Source: Tridacna crocea
Taxonomy: Eukaryota > Mollusca > Bivalvia > Cardiida > Cardiidae
Direction of reading: 5' to 3'
Length of the DNA stretch: 64,000 nucleotides
Assembly (NCBI GenBank): GCA_943736015.1
Contig: OX031068.1
Location: 28,280,296 to 28,344,295, forward strand
The notes under the pieces were generated by a model. It saw only the letters and a list, made by a program, of their open reading frames with translations. It ran no database searches and had not been told where the DNA came from. The position numbers were made by a program, and so were the translations under genes. This document shows, in pieces, positions 48,702-61,860 of this stretch. The number at the start of each line of letters is the position of its first letter. Within the stretch, counting starts at the first letter, position 1.

Positions 48702-50583
48702 GTGCCAGATACTCTCCTGCGAAAACATGAAAAATTGACTTGCGGCACATTCCGTAGCAGACGACACCTGTTGCCTAAATCAAATATAGAGATTTTTTTC
48801 CGCCCCTTTTCTATTACTAGGGCCATTGAATTGGTTACTAACTCAGGAATTGTACCTATTGATCCTTCAGATAAGCAAAGATGATCAATGTATAGTGCAG
48901 AAATCCCAGAAAATAGTGTCACAAGTGGCTAAAAAAGACAAAAATCAAGCAAAGGAAACTAAATTTTTTTTTTATTATAATTTTTTTTTTTCAATCCCTT
49001 CATACAGTGACGAGAAAGCCAGTCACGTTGACCACTGACTTGTGTCCCAGGTACGCGCCCCCGAAAACATGGAAAATCGACTTGCGACACATTTCATAGC
49101 AGACGACACGTGAAGCCTAAGTTAAATATAGGGATTTTTTTTTTCTTTTCTCTTGCTAGGACCATTGAATTGGTTATGATGACTACCATACGCGACTGTT
49201 AGGTGCTGCACATGAAATCATAAGATCGACTTTGACACTTTCGGAGGCAACCGATACCTATTGCACAAAGCAAAGAAAGGTAAAACCAAATTTTTCCGTT
49301 TTCTTTACCAGGGTCACCGAAAGATTGAAACGGTTTTGGTGACTGCATGAGTCAGGAGTCTATGTTATGTTTAACCACCGTGCAAAAATATGAAATTAAA
49401 AAAGACGCAACCGGTTGCTGTTGCATGAACTTTTTTCACAAAACATTTTCTTGTTTGAAGTATAAAGAAATAGGCCAACAAAATACAGTAAGATGTAAGA
49501 ATAACTAATAATTGAAATAGATAAAAAAAAAAAAAAGATAGAATGGTAAAGTTGAGATTTCAAACTCTGAAAAAAGGGGTCTTGGTGTGGGTGTCTGATC
49601 CCTCTTTATTATAGAATAGGCTGAAATGATCCGAAAAATAGGTCAAAAGAATACAACAAGATGTAAGAATAACTAATGATTAAAATAGATAAAAAAGATA
49701 AAAAGGCAGAGTGAAGGATTGAAACTCTGGAAAAAGAGGTCTTGGTGCAGATGTCTGATCCTTGTTGACCATAAAATAGGCCGAAATGACCCGAAAAATG
49801 ACCCGAAAAATTAGCATAAAATTATAAACATTTCCTCCCCCCCCCCCTCTTTTTGATCAGCCGATCAAATCTCGGCCCTCTCTGAAATCGTCCAATCAGG
49901 AAGGCTTTTAGGAAATCATTACGGTATCCTATGAGCCAATCAAATCACAGCCCTCTCTGAAATCGTCCAATCAGAAAAGCCCTAAGAAATTCAGATTAGG
50001 CCCAATCAGCTAATCAAATGGCAGACACACCCCCAGGATCAGCCAATCACAAAGCTTTAAGCAATTTGAAATGGCGCTCGAAAATATCGATAGAAAACAT
50101 TGAGCAAAAATCGGCATTAAAGTGGATTTTAAGTCTTCTTTGAAAGCTTTTATGCAGTCCTAGGCAAACTGCAATGCCTGAACCATCCACACATGCCAGA
50201 TTTCACTGACAATGGGCGCAAATTTAAGAAAACGGGGTGGCAGAAGACCTTGTTTTGGTCTTTTCAAGCACCTTGCAAGAGTGCAAGAGTAGCTTCCTCT
50301 GATTCCTATATCCCTTGATTCGATTCGCTTTTCTAATTCATGCCATGCTGTACATTGATACTTTGAAGATGATCAAAGTACAGTGTAGAAACCCAGAAAA
50401 ATAATGTCACAAGTGGCCAAAAAAAGACTGAAAGCTCTCAGTAGCAACTCTTTCCTATTGCATAAATAAAACTCCTACCCATTGCATGCATAAATAAAAC
50501 AGAGGGAACCTTTATTTTTTTATTTTTTTCAATCTCTGTTTACGGTGACAAGAAACCCAGTTACGTTGACTACCATCTCGTAG
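48702..50583. repeat. Unit U26 (1882 bp, N type, tetramer slot a)
   Basis: Has the slot-a start of U22 (atTgactt, aaggAaact, cagtCacg) but a full-length A3. Private variants shared with U30 are gactgcAtg (49347), aggTcaaa (49643) and caaatGgcag (50020). Unique to it are cttCagat and cccagGtacg. Confidence 0.95.
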
Positions 50584-52467
50584 GTGCCAGATACTCTCCT
50601 GCGAAAACATGAAAAATCGACTTGCGGCACATTCCGTAGCAGATGACACCTGTTGCCTAAATCAAATATAGAGATTTTTTTCCGCCCCTTTTCTATTACT
50701 AGGGCCATTGAATTGGTTACTAACTCAGGAATTGTACCTATTGATCCTTTAGATAAGCAAAGATGATCAATGTATAGTGCAGAAATCCCAGAAAATAGTG
50801 TCACAAGTGGCTAAAAAAGACAAAAATCAAGCAAAGGGAACTAAATTTTTTTTTTAATTATAATTTTTTTTTTTCAATCCCTTCATACAGTGACGAGAAA
50901 GCCAGTTACGTTGACCACTGACTTGTGTCCCAGTTACGCGCCCCCGAAAACATGGAAAATCGACTTGCGACACATTTCATAGCAGACGACACGTGAAGCC
51001 TAAGTTAAATATAGGGATTTTTTTTTTCTTTTCTCTTGCTAGGACCATTGAATTGGTTATGATGACTACCATACGCGACTGTTAGGTGCTGCACATGAAA
51101 TCATAAGATCGACTTTGACACTTTCGGAGGCAACCGATACCTATTGCACAAAGCAAAGAAAGGTAAAACCAAATTTTTCCATTTTCTTTACCAGGGTCAC
51201 CGAAAGATTGAAACGGTTTTGGTGACTGCGTGAGTCAGGAGTCTATGTTATGTTTAACCACCGTGCAAAAATATGAAATTAAAAAAGACGCAACCGGTTG
51301 CTGTTGCATGAACTTTTTTCACAAAACATTTTCTTGTTTGAAGTATAAAGAAATAGGCCAACAAAATACAGTAAGATGTAAGAATAACTAATAATTGAAA
51401 TAGATAAAAAAAAAAAAAAGATAGAATGGTAAAGTTGAGATTTCAAACTCTGAAAAATGGGGTCTTGGTGTGGGTGTCTGATCCCTCTTTATTATAGAAT
51501 AGGCTGAAATGATCCGAAAAATAGGCCAAAAGAATACAACAAGATGTAAGAATAACTAATGATTAAAATAGATAAAAAAGATAAAAAGGCAGAGTGAAGG
51601 ATTGAAACTCTGGAAAAAGAGGTCTTGGTGCAGATGTCTGATCCTTGTTGACCATAAAATAGGCCGAAATGACCCGAAAAATGACCCGAAAAATTAGCAT
51701 AAAATTATAAACATTTCCTCCCCCCCCCCCCTCTTTTTGATCAGCCGATCAAATCTCGGCCCTCTCTGAAATCGTCCAATCAGGAAGGCTTTTAGGAAAT
51801 CATTACGGTATCCTATGAGCCAATCAAATCACAGCCCTCTCTGAAATCGTCCAATCAGAAAAGCCCTAAGAAATTCAGATTAGGCCCAATCAGCTAATCA
51901 AATCGCAGACACACCCCCAGGATCAGCCAATCACAAAGCTTTAAGCAATTTGAAATGGCGCTCGAAAATATCGATAGAAAACATTGAGCAAAAATCGGCA
52001 TTAAAGTGGATTTTAAGTCTTCTTTGAAAGCTTTTATGCAGTCCTAGGCAAACTGCAATGCCTGAACCATCCACACATGCCAGATTTCACTGACAATGGG
52101 CGCAAATTTAAGAAAACGGGGTGGCAGAAGACCTTGTTTTGGTCTTTTCAAGCACCTTGCAAGAGTGCAAGAGTAGCTTCCCCTGATTCCTATATCCCTT
52201 GATTCGATTCGCTTTTCTAATTCATGCCATGCTGTACATTGATACTTTGAAGATGATCAAAGTACAGTGTAGAAACCCAGAAAAATAATGTCACAAGTGG
52301 CCCAAAAAAGACTGAAAGCTCTCAGTAGCAACTCTTTCCTATTGCATAAATAAAACTCCTACCCATTGCATGCATAAATAAAACAGAGGGAACCTTTATT
52401 TTTTTATTTATTTCAATCTCTGTTTACTGTGACAAGAAACCCAGTTACGTTGACTACCATCTCGTAG
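50584..52467. repeat. Unit U27 (1884 bp, N type, tetramer slot b)
   Basis: Shares agaTgacacc (50644) and an extra A in the T-rich tract (taattata) with U31. Has ttccAtttt, accAccg, ttatTatag, a private gaaaaaTgggg, tggcCcaaa and the tttAttt end. Confidence 0.95.
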
Positions 52468-54337
52468 GTGCCAGATACTCTCCTGCGAAAACATGAAAAA
52501 TCGACTTGCGGCACATTCCGTAGCAGACAACACCTGTTGCCTAAATCAAATATAGAGATTTTTTTCTGCCCCTTTTCTATTACTAGGGCCATTGAATTGG
52601 TTACTTACTCAGGAATTGCACCTATTGATCCTTTAAATAAGCAAGGATGATCAATGTATAGTGCAGAAATCCCAGAAAATAGTGTCACAAGTGGCTAAAA
52701 AAGACAAAAATCAAGCAAAGGGAACTAAATTTTTTTTTATTATAATTTTTTTTTTTTGTTCAATCCTTTCATACAGTGACGAGAAAGCCAGTTACGTTGA
52801 CCACTGACTTGTGTACCAGTTACGCGCCCCCGAAAACATGGAAAATCGACTTGCGACACATTTCATAGCAGACGACACCTGAAGCCTAAGTTAAATATAG
52901 GGATTTTTTTTTTTCTTTTCTCTTGCTAGGACCATTGAATTGGTTATGATGACTACCATACGCGACTGTTAGGTGCTGCACATGAAATCATAAGATCGAC
53001 TTTGACACTTTCGGAGGCAACCGATACCTATTGCACAAAGCAAAGAAAGGTAAAACCAAATTTTTCCGTTTTCTTTACCAGGGTCACCGAAACATTGAAA
53101 CGGTTTTCGTGACTGTGTGAGTCAGGAGTCTATGTTATGTTTCACCGCCGTGCAAAAATATGAAATTAAAAAAGACGCAACTGGTTGCTGTTGCATGAAC
53201 TTTTTTCACAAAACATTTTCTTGTTTGAAGTATAAAGAAATAGGCCAACAAAATACAGTAAGATGTAAGAATAACTAATAATTGAAATAGATAAAAAAAA
53301 AAAAAGATAGAATGGTAAAGTTGAGATTTCAAACTCTGAAAAAAGGGGTCTTGGTGTGGGTGTCTGATCCCTCTTTACCATAGAATAGGCTGAAATGATC
53401 CGAAAAATAGGCCAAAAGAATACAACAAGATGTAAGAATAACTAATGATTAAAATAGATAAAAAAGATAAAAAGGCAGAGTGAAGGATTGAAACTCTGGA
53501 AAAAGAGGTCTTGGTGCAGATGTCTGATCCTTGTTGACCATAAAATAGGCCGAAATGACCCGAAAAATTAGCATAAAATTATAAACATTTCCTCCCCCCC
53601 CTCTTTTTGATCAGCCAATCAAATCTCGGCCCTCTCTGAAATCGTCCAATCAGGAAGGCTTTTAGGAAATCATTACGGTATCCTATGAGCCAATCAAATC
53701 ACAGCCCTCTCTGAAATCGTCCAATCAGAAAAGCCCTAAGAAATTCAGATTAGGCCCAATCAGCTAATCAAATCGCAGACACACCCCCAGGATCAGCCAA
53801 TCACAAAGCTTTAAGCAATTTGAAATGGCGCTCGAAAATATCGATAGAAAACATTGAGCAAAAATCGGCATTAAAGTGGATTTTAAGTCTTCTTTGAAAG
53901 CTTTTATGCAGTCCTAGGCAAACTGCAATGCCTGAACCATCCACACATGCCAGATTTCACTGACAATGGGCGCAAATTTAAGAAAACGGGGTGGCAGAAG
54001 ACCTTGTTTTGGTCTTTTCAAGCACCTTGCAAGAGCGCAAGAGTAGCTTCCCCTGATTCCTATATCCCTTGATTCGATTCGCTTTTCTAATTCATGCCAT
54101 GCTGTACATTGATACTTTGAAGATGATCAAAGTACAGTGTAGAAACCCAGAAAAATAATGTCACAAGTTGCCAAAAAAAGACTGAAAGCTCTGAGTAGCA
54201 ACTCTTTCCTATTGCATAAATAAAACTCCTACCCATTGCATGCATAAATAAAACAGAGGGAACCTTTATTTTTTTATTTTTTTCAATCTCTGTTTACGGT
54301 GACAAGAAACCCAGTTACGTTGACTACCATCTCGTAG
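52468..54337. repeat. Unit U28 (1870 bp, Y type, tetramer slot c)
   Basis: Matches U20 and U24, with the 12-bp loss near 53570. Private or rare variants are ttcTgcccc (also U5), a G in the second T tract (tttGttcaa) and gtttCaccg. Confidence 0.95.
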
Positions 54338-56221
54338 GTGCCAGATACTCTCCTGCGAAAACATGAAAAATTGACTTGCGGCACATTCCGTAGCAGACGA
54401 CACCTGTTGCCTAAATCAAATATAGAGATTTTTTTCCGCCCCTTTTCTATTACTAGGGCCATTGAATTGGTTACTTACTCAGGAATTGCACCTATTGATC
54501 CTTTAAATAAGCAAAGATGATCAATGTATAGTGCAGAAATCCCAGAAAATAGTGTCACAAGTGGCTAAAAAAGACAAAAATCAAGCAAAGGGAACTAAAT
54601 TTTTTTTTTATTATAATTTTTTTTTTTTCAATCCCTTCATACAGTGACGAGAAAGCCAGTTACGTTGACCACTGACTTGTGTACCAGTTACGCGCCCCCG
54701 AAAACATGGAAAATCGACTTGCGACACATTTCATAGCAGACGACACCTGAAGCCTAAGTTAAATATAGGGATTTTTTTTTTCTTTTCTCTTGCTAGGACC
54801 ATTGAATTGGTTATGATGACTACCATACGCGACTGTTAGGTGCTGCACATGAAATCATAAGATCGACTTTGACACTTTCGGAGGCAACCGATACCTATTG
54901 CACAAAGCAAAGAAAGGTAAAACCAAATTTTTCCGTTTTCTTTACCAGGGTCACCGAAACATTGAAACGGTTTTCGTGACTGCGTGAGTCAGGAGTCTAT
55001 GTTATGTTTAACCGCCGTGCAAAAATATGAAATTAAAAAAGACGCAACCGGTTGCTGTTGCATGAACTTTTTTCACAAAACATTTTCTTGTTTGAAGTAT
55101 AAAGAAATAGGCCAACAAAATACAGTAAGATGTAAGAATAACTAATAATTGAAATAGATAAAAAAAAAAAAAAAAAGATAGAATGGTAAAGTTGAGATTT
55201 CAAACTCTGAAAAAAGGGGTCTTGGTGTGGGTGTCTGATCCCTCTTTACCATAGAATAGGCTGAAATGATCCGAAAAATAGGCCAAAAGAATACAACAAG
55301 ATGTAAGAATAACTAATGATTAAAATAGATAAAAAAGATAAAAAGGCAGAGTGAAGGATTGAAACTCTGGAAAAAGAGGTCTTGGTGCAGATGTCTGATC
55401 CTTGTTGACCATAAAATAGGCCGAAATGACCCGAAAAATGACCCGAAAAATTAGCATAAAATTATAAACATTTCCTCCCCCCCCCTCTTTTTGATCAGCC
55501 GATCAAATCTCGGCCCTCTCTGAAATCGTCCAATCAGGAAGGCTTTTAGGAAATCATTACGGTATCCTATGAGCCAATCAAATCACAGCCCTCTCTGAAA
55601 TCGTCCAATCAGAAAAGCCCTAAGAAATTCAGATTAGGCCCAATCAGCTAATCAAATCGCAGACACACCCCCAGGATCAGCCAATCACAAAGCTTTAAGC
55701 AATTTGAAATGGCGCTCGAAAATATCGATAGAAAACATTGAGCAAAAATCGGCATTAAAGTGGATTTTAAGTCTTCTTTGAAAGCTTTTATGCAGTCCTA
55801 GGCAAACTGCAATGCCTGAACCATCCACACATGCCAGATTTCACTGACAATGGGCGCAAATTTAAGAAAACGGGGTGGCAGAAGACCTTGTTTTGGTCTT
55901 TTCAAGCACCTTGCAAGAGTGCAAGAGTAGCTTCCCCTGATTCCTATATCCCTTGATTCGATTCGCTTTTCTAATTCATGCCATGCTGTACATTGATACT
56001 TTGAAGATGATCAAAGTACAGTGTAGAAACCCAGAAAAATAATGTCACAAGTGGCCAAAAAAAGACTGAAAGCTCTCAGTAGCAACTCTTTCCTATTGCA
56101 TAAATAAAACTCCTACCCATTGCATGCATAAATAAAACAGAGGGAACCTTTATTTTTTTATTTTTTTCAATCTCTGTTTACAGTGACAAGAAACCCAGTT
56201 ACGTTGACTACCATCTCGTAG
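54338..56221. repeat. Unit U29 (1884 bp, Y type, tetramer slot d)
   Basis: Has the slot-d start (atTgactt, Y) but tacGcgcc, gggattt and ttCgtgactgCgtg, mixing slot-d and slot-c states. First box CCGAT; ends with tttacAgtg. Confidence 0.95.
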
Positions 56222-58103
56222 GTGCCAGATACTCTCCTGCGAAAACATGAAAAATTGACTTGCGGCACATTCCGTAGCAGACGACACCTGTTGCCTAAAT
56301 CAAATATAGAGATTTTTTTCCGCCCCTTTTCTATTACTAGGGCCATTGAATTGGTTACTAACTCAGGAATTGTACCTATTGATCCTTTAGATAAGCAAAG
56401 ATGATCAATGTATAGTGCAGAAATCCCAGAAAATAGTGTCACAAGTGGCTAAAAAAGACAAAAATCAAGCAAAGGAAACTAAATTTTTTTTTTATTATAA
56501 TTTTTTTTTTTCAATCCCTTCATACAGTGACGAGAAAGCCAGTCACGTTGACCACTGACTTGTGTCCCAGTTACGCGCCCCCGAAAACATGGAAAATCGA
56601 CTTGCGACACATTTCATAGCAGACGACACGTGAAGCCTAAGTTAAATATAGGGATTTTTTTTTTCTTTTCTCTTGCTAGGACCATTGAATTGGTTATGAT
56701 GACTACCATACGCGACTGTTAGGTGCTGCACATGAAATCATAAGATCGACTTTGACACTTTCGGAGGCAACCGATACCTATTGCACAAAGCAAAGAAAGG
56801 TAAAACCAAATTTTTCCGTTTTCTTTACCAGGGTCACCGAAAGATTGAAACGGTTTTGGTGACTGCATGAGTCAGGAGTCTATGTTATGTTTAACCACCG
56901 TGCAAAAATATGAAATTAAAAAAGACGCAACCGGTTGCTGTTGCATGAACTTTTTTCACAAAACATTTTCTTGTTTGAAGTATAAAGAAATAGGCCAACA
57001 AAATACAGTAAGATGTAAGAATAACTAATAATTGAAATAGATAAAAAAAAAAAAAAGATAGAATGGTAAAGTTGAGATTTCAAACTCTGAAAAAAGGGGT
57101 CTTGGTGTGGGTGTCTGATCCCTCTTTATTATAGAATAGGCTGAAATGATCCGAAAAATAGGTCAAAAGAATACAACAAGATGTAAGAATAACTAATGAT
57201 TAAAATAGATAAAAAAGATAAAAAGGCAGAGTGAAGGATTGAAACTCTGGAAAAAGAGGTCTTGGTGCAGATGTCTGATCCTTGTTGACCATAAAATAGG
57301 CCGAAATGACCCGAAAAATGACCCGAAAAATTAGCATAAAATTATAAACATTTCCTCCCCCCCCCCCTCTTTTTGATCAGCCGATCAAATCTCGGCCCTC
57401 TCTGAAATCGTCCAATCAGGAAGGCTTTTAGGAAATCATTACGGTATCCTATGAGCCAATCAAATCACAGCCCTCTCTGAAATCGTCCAATCAGAAAAGC
57501 CCTAAGAAATTCAGATTAGGCCCAATCAGCTAATCAAATGGCAGACACACCCCCAGGATCAGCCAATCACAAAGCTTTAAGCAATTTGAAATGGCGCTCG
57601 AAAATATCGATAGAAAACATTGAGCAAAAATCGGCATTAAAGTGGATTTTAAGTCTTCTTTGAAAGCTTTTATGCAGTCCTAGGCAAACTGCAATGCCTG
57701 AACCATCCACACATGCCAGATTTCACTGACAATGGGCGCAAATTTAAGAAAACGGGGTGGCAGAAGACCTTGTTTTGGTCTTTTCAAGCACCTTGCAAGA
57801 GTGCAAGAGTAGCTTCCTCTGATTCCTATATCCCTTGATTCGATTCGCTTTTCTAATTCATGCCATGCTGTACATTGATACTTTGAAGATGATCAAAGTA
57901 CAGTGTAGAAACCCAGAAAAATAATGTCACAAGTGGCCAAAAAAAGACTGAAAGCTCTCAGTAGCAACTCTTTCCTATTGCATAAATAAAACTCCTACCC
58001 ATTGCATGCATAAATAAAACAGAGGGAACCTTTATTTTTTTATTTTTTTCAATCTCTGTTTACGGTGACAAGAAACCCAGTTACGTTGACTACCATCTCG
58101 TAG
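56222..58103. repeat. Unit U30 (1882 bp, N type, tetramer slot a)
   Basis: Near-copy of U26 exactly 7520 bp away, sharing gactgcAtg (56867), aggTcaaa (57163) and caaatGgcag (57540), without the two changes unique to U26. Confidence 0.95.
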
Positions 58104-59985
58104 GTGCCAGATACTCTCCTGCGAAAACATGAAAAATCGACTTGCGTCACATTCCGTAGCAGATGACACCTGTTGCCTAAATCAAATATAGAGATTTTTT
58201 TCCGCCCCTTTTCTATTACTAGGGCCATTGAATTGGTTACTAACTCAGGAATTGTACCTATTGATCCTTTAGATAAGCAAAGATGATCAATGTATAGTGC
58301 AGAAATCCCAGAAAATAGTGTCACAAGTGGCTAAAAAAGACAAAAATCAAGCAAAGGGAACTAAACTTTTTTTTTAATTATAATTTTTTTTTTTCAATCC
58401 CTTCATACAGTGACGAGAAAGCCAGTTACGTTGACCACTGACTTGTGTCCCAGTTACGCGCCCCCGAAAACATGGAAAATCGACTTGCGACACATTTCAT
58501 AGCAGACGACACGTGAAGCCTAAGTTAAATATAGGGATTTTTTTTTTCTTTTCTCTTGCTAGGACCATTGAATTGGTTATGATGACTACCATACGCGACT
58601 GTTAGGTGCTGCACATGAAATCATAAGATCGACTTTGACACTTTCGGAGGCAACCGATACCTATTGCACAAAGCAAAGAAAGGTAAAACCAAATTTTTCC
58701 ATTTTCTTTACCAGGGTCACCGAAAGATTGAAACGGTTTTGGTGACTGCGTGAGTCAGGAGTCTATGTTATGTTTAACCACCGTGCAAAAATATGAAATT
58801 AAAAAAGACGCAACCGGTTGCTGTTGCATGAACTTTTTTCACAAAACATTTTCTTGTTTGAAGTATAAAGAAATAGGCCAACAAAATACAGTAAGATGTA
58901 AGAATAACTAATAATTGAAATAGATAAAAAAAAAAAAAAAGATAGAATGGTAAAGTTGAGATTTCAAACTCTGAAAAAAGGGGTCTTGGTGTGGGTGTCT
59001 GATCCCTCTTTATTATAGAATAGGCTGAAATGATCCGAAAAATAGGCCAAAAGAATACAACAAGATGTAAGAATAACTAATGATTAAAATAGATAAAAAA
59101 GATAAAAAGGCAGAGTGAAGGATTGAAACTCTGGAAAAAGAGGTCTTGGTGCAGATGTCTGATCCTTGTTGACCATAAAATAGGCCGAAATGACCCGAAA
59201 AATGACCCGAAAAATTAGCATAAAATTATAAACATTTCCTCCCCCCCCCTCTTTTTGATCAGCCGATCAAATCTCGGCCCTCTCTGAAATCGTCCAATCA
59301 GGAAGGCTTTTAGGAAATCATTACGGTATCCTATGAGCCAATCAAATCACAGCCCTCTCTGAAATCGTCCAATCAGAAAAGCCCTAAGAAATTCAGATTA
59401 GGCCCAATCAGCTAATCAAATCGCAGACACACCCCCAGGATCAGCCAATCACAAAGCTTTAAGCAATTTGAAATGGCGCTCGAAAATATCGATAGAAAAC
59501 ATTGAGCAAAAATCGGCATTAAAGTGGATTTTAAGTCTTCTTTGAAAGCTTTTATGCAGTCCTAGGCAAACTGCAATGCCTGAACCATCCACACATGCCA
59601 GATTTCACTGACAATGGGCGCAAATTTAAGAAAACGGGGTGGCAGAAGACCTTGTTTTGGTCTTTTCAAGCACCTTGCAAGAGTGCAAGAGTAGCTTCCC
59701 CTGATTCCTATATCCCTTGATTCGATTCGCTTTTCTAATTCATGCCATGCTGTACATTGATACTTTGAAGATGATCAAAGTACAGTGTAGAAACCCAGAA
59801 AAATAATGTCACAAGTGGCCAAAAAAAGACTGAAAGCTCTCAGTAGCAACTCTTTCCTATTGCATAAATAAAACTCCTACCCATTGCATGCATAAATAAA
59901 ACAGAGGGAACCTTTATTTTTTTATTTATTTCAATCTCTGTTTACTGTGACAAGAAACCCAGTTACGTTGACTACCATCTCGTAG
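58104..59985. repeat. Unit U31 (1882 bp, N type, tetramer slot b)
   Basis: Near-copy of U27 7520 bp away (agaTgacacc at 58164). Private changes are gcgTcac and a C in the first T tract. Lacks the tggcCcaaa change of other slot-b units. Confidence 0.95.
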
Positions 59986-61860
59986 GTGCCAGATACTCTC
60001 CTGCGAAAACATGAAAAATCGACTTGCGGCACATTCCGTAGCAGACAACACCTGTTGCCTAAATCAAATATAGAGATTTTTTCCGCCCCTTTTCTATTAC
60101 TAGGGCCATTGAATTGGTTACTAACTCAGGAATTGCACCTATTGATCCTTTAAATAAGCAAGGATGATCAATGTATAGTGCAGAAATCCCAGAAAATAGT
60201 GTCACAAGTGGCTAAAAAAGACAAAAGTCAAGCAAAGGGAACTAAATTTTTTTTTATTATAATTTTTTTTTTTTTCAATCCTTTCATACAGTGACGAGAA
60301 AGCCAGTTACGTTGACCACTGACTTGTGTACCAGTTACGCGCCCCCGAAAACATGGAAAATCGACTTGCGACACATTTCATAGCAGACGACACCTGAAGC
60401 CTAAGTTAAATATAGGGATTTTTTTTTTTCTTTTCTCTTGCTAGGACCATTGAATTGGTTATGATGACTACCATACGCGACTGTTAGGTGCTGCACATGA
60501 AATCATAAGATCGACTTTGACACTTTCGGAGGCAACCGATACCTATTGCACAAAGCAAAGAAAGGTAAAACCAAATTTTTCCGTTTTCTTTACCAGGGTC
60601 ACCGAAACATTGAAACGGTTTTCGTGACTGTGTGAGTCAGGAGTCTATGTTATGTTTAACCGCCGTGCAAAAATATGAAATTAAAAAAGACGCAACTGGT
60701 TGCTGTTGCATGAACTTTTTTCACAAAACATTTTCTTGTTTGAAGTATAAAGAAATAGGCCAACAAAATACAGTAAGATGTAAGAATAACTAATAATTGA
60801 GATAAAAAAAAAAAAGATAGAATGGTAAAGTTGAGATTTCAAACTCTGAAAAAAGGGGTCTTGGTGTGGGTGTCTGATCCCTCTTTACCATAGAATAGGC
60901 TGAAATGATCCGAAAAATAGGCCAAAAGAATACAACAAGATGTAAGAATAACTAATGATTAAAATAGATAAAAAAGATAAAAAGGCAGAGTGAAGGATTG
61001 AAACTCTGGAAAAAGAGGTCTTGGTGCAGATGTCTGATCCTTGTTGACCATAAAATAGGCCGAAATGACCCGAAAAATGACCCGAAAAATTAGCATAAAA
61101 TTATAAACATTTCCTCCCCCCCCCCTCTTTTTGATCAGCCGATCAAATCTCGGCCCTCTCTGAAATCGTCCAATCAGGAAGGCTTTTAGGAAATCATTAC
61201 GGTATCCTATGAGCCAATCAAATCACAGCCCTCTCTGAAATCGTCCAATCAGAAAAGCCCTAAGAAATTCAGATTAGGCCCAATCAGCTAATCAAATCGC
61301 AGACACACCCCCAGGATCAGCCAATCACAAAGCTTTAAGCAATTTGAAATGGCGCTCGAAAATATCGATAGAAAACATTGAGCAAAAATCGGCATTAAAG
61401 TGGATTTTAAGTCTTCTTTGAAAGCTTTTATGCAGTCCTAGGCAAACTGCAATGCCTGAACCATCCACACATGCCAGATTTCACTGACAATGGGCGCAAA
61501 TTTAAGAAAACGGGGTGGCAGAAGACCTTGTTTTGGTCTTTTCAAGCACCTTGCAAGAGTGCAAGAGTAGCTTCCCCTGATTCCTATATCCCTTGATTCG
61601 ATTCGCTTTTCTAATTCATGCCATGCTGTACATTGATACTTTGAAGATGATCAAAGTACAGTGTAGAAACCCAGAAAAATAATGTCACAAGTGGCCAAAA
61701 AAAGACTGAAAGCTCTCAGTAGCAACTCTTTCCTATTGCATAAATAAAACTCCTACCCATTGCATGCATAAATAAAACAGAGGGAACCTTTATTTTTTTA
61801 TTTTTTCAATCTCTGTTTACGGTGACAAGAAACCCAGTTACGTTGACTACCATCTCGTAG
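59986..61860. repeat. Unit U32 (1875 bp, Y/N hybrid, tetramer slot c)
   Basis: Reads A at +139 (N state) but C in gCacc (Y state). Otherwise slot c (caaGgatg, ttCgtgactgTgtg, caacTgg). It keeps the full 12-bp tandem, unlike U20, U24 and U28, and lacks about 6 bp before poly-A (attgagata). Confidence 0.95.
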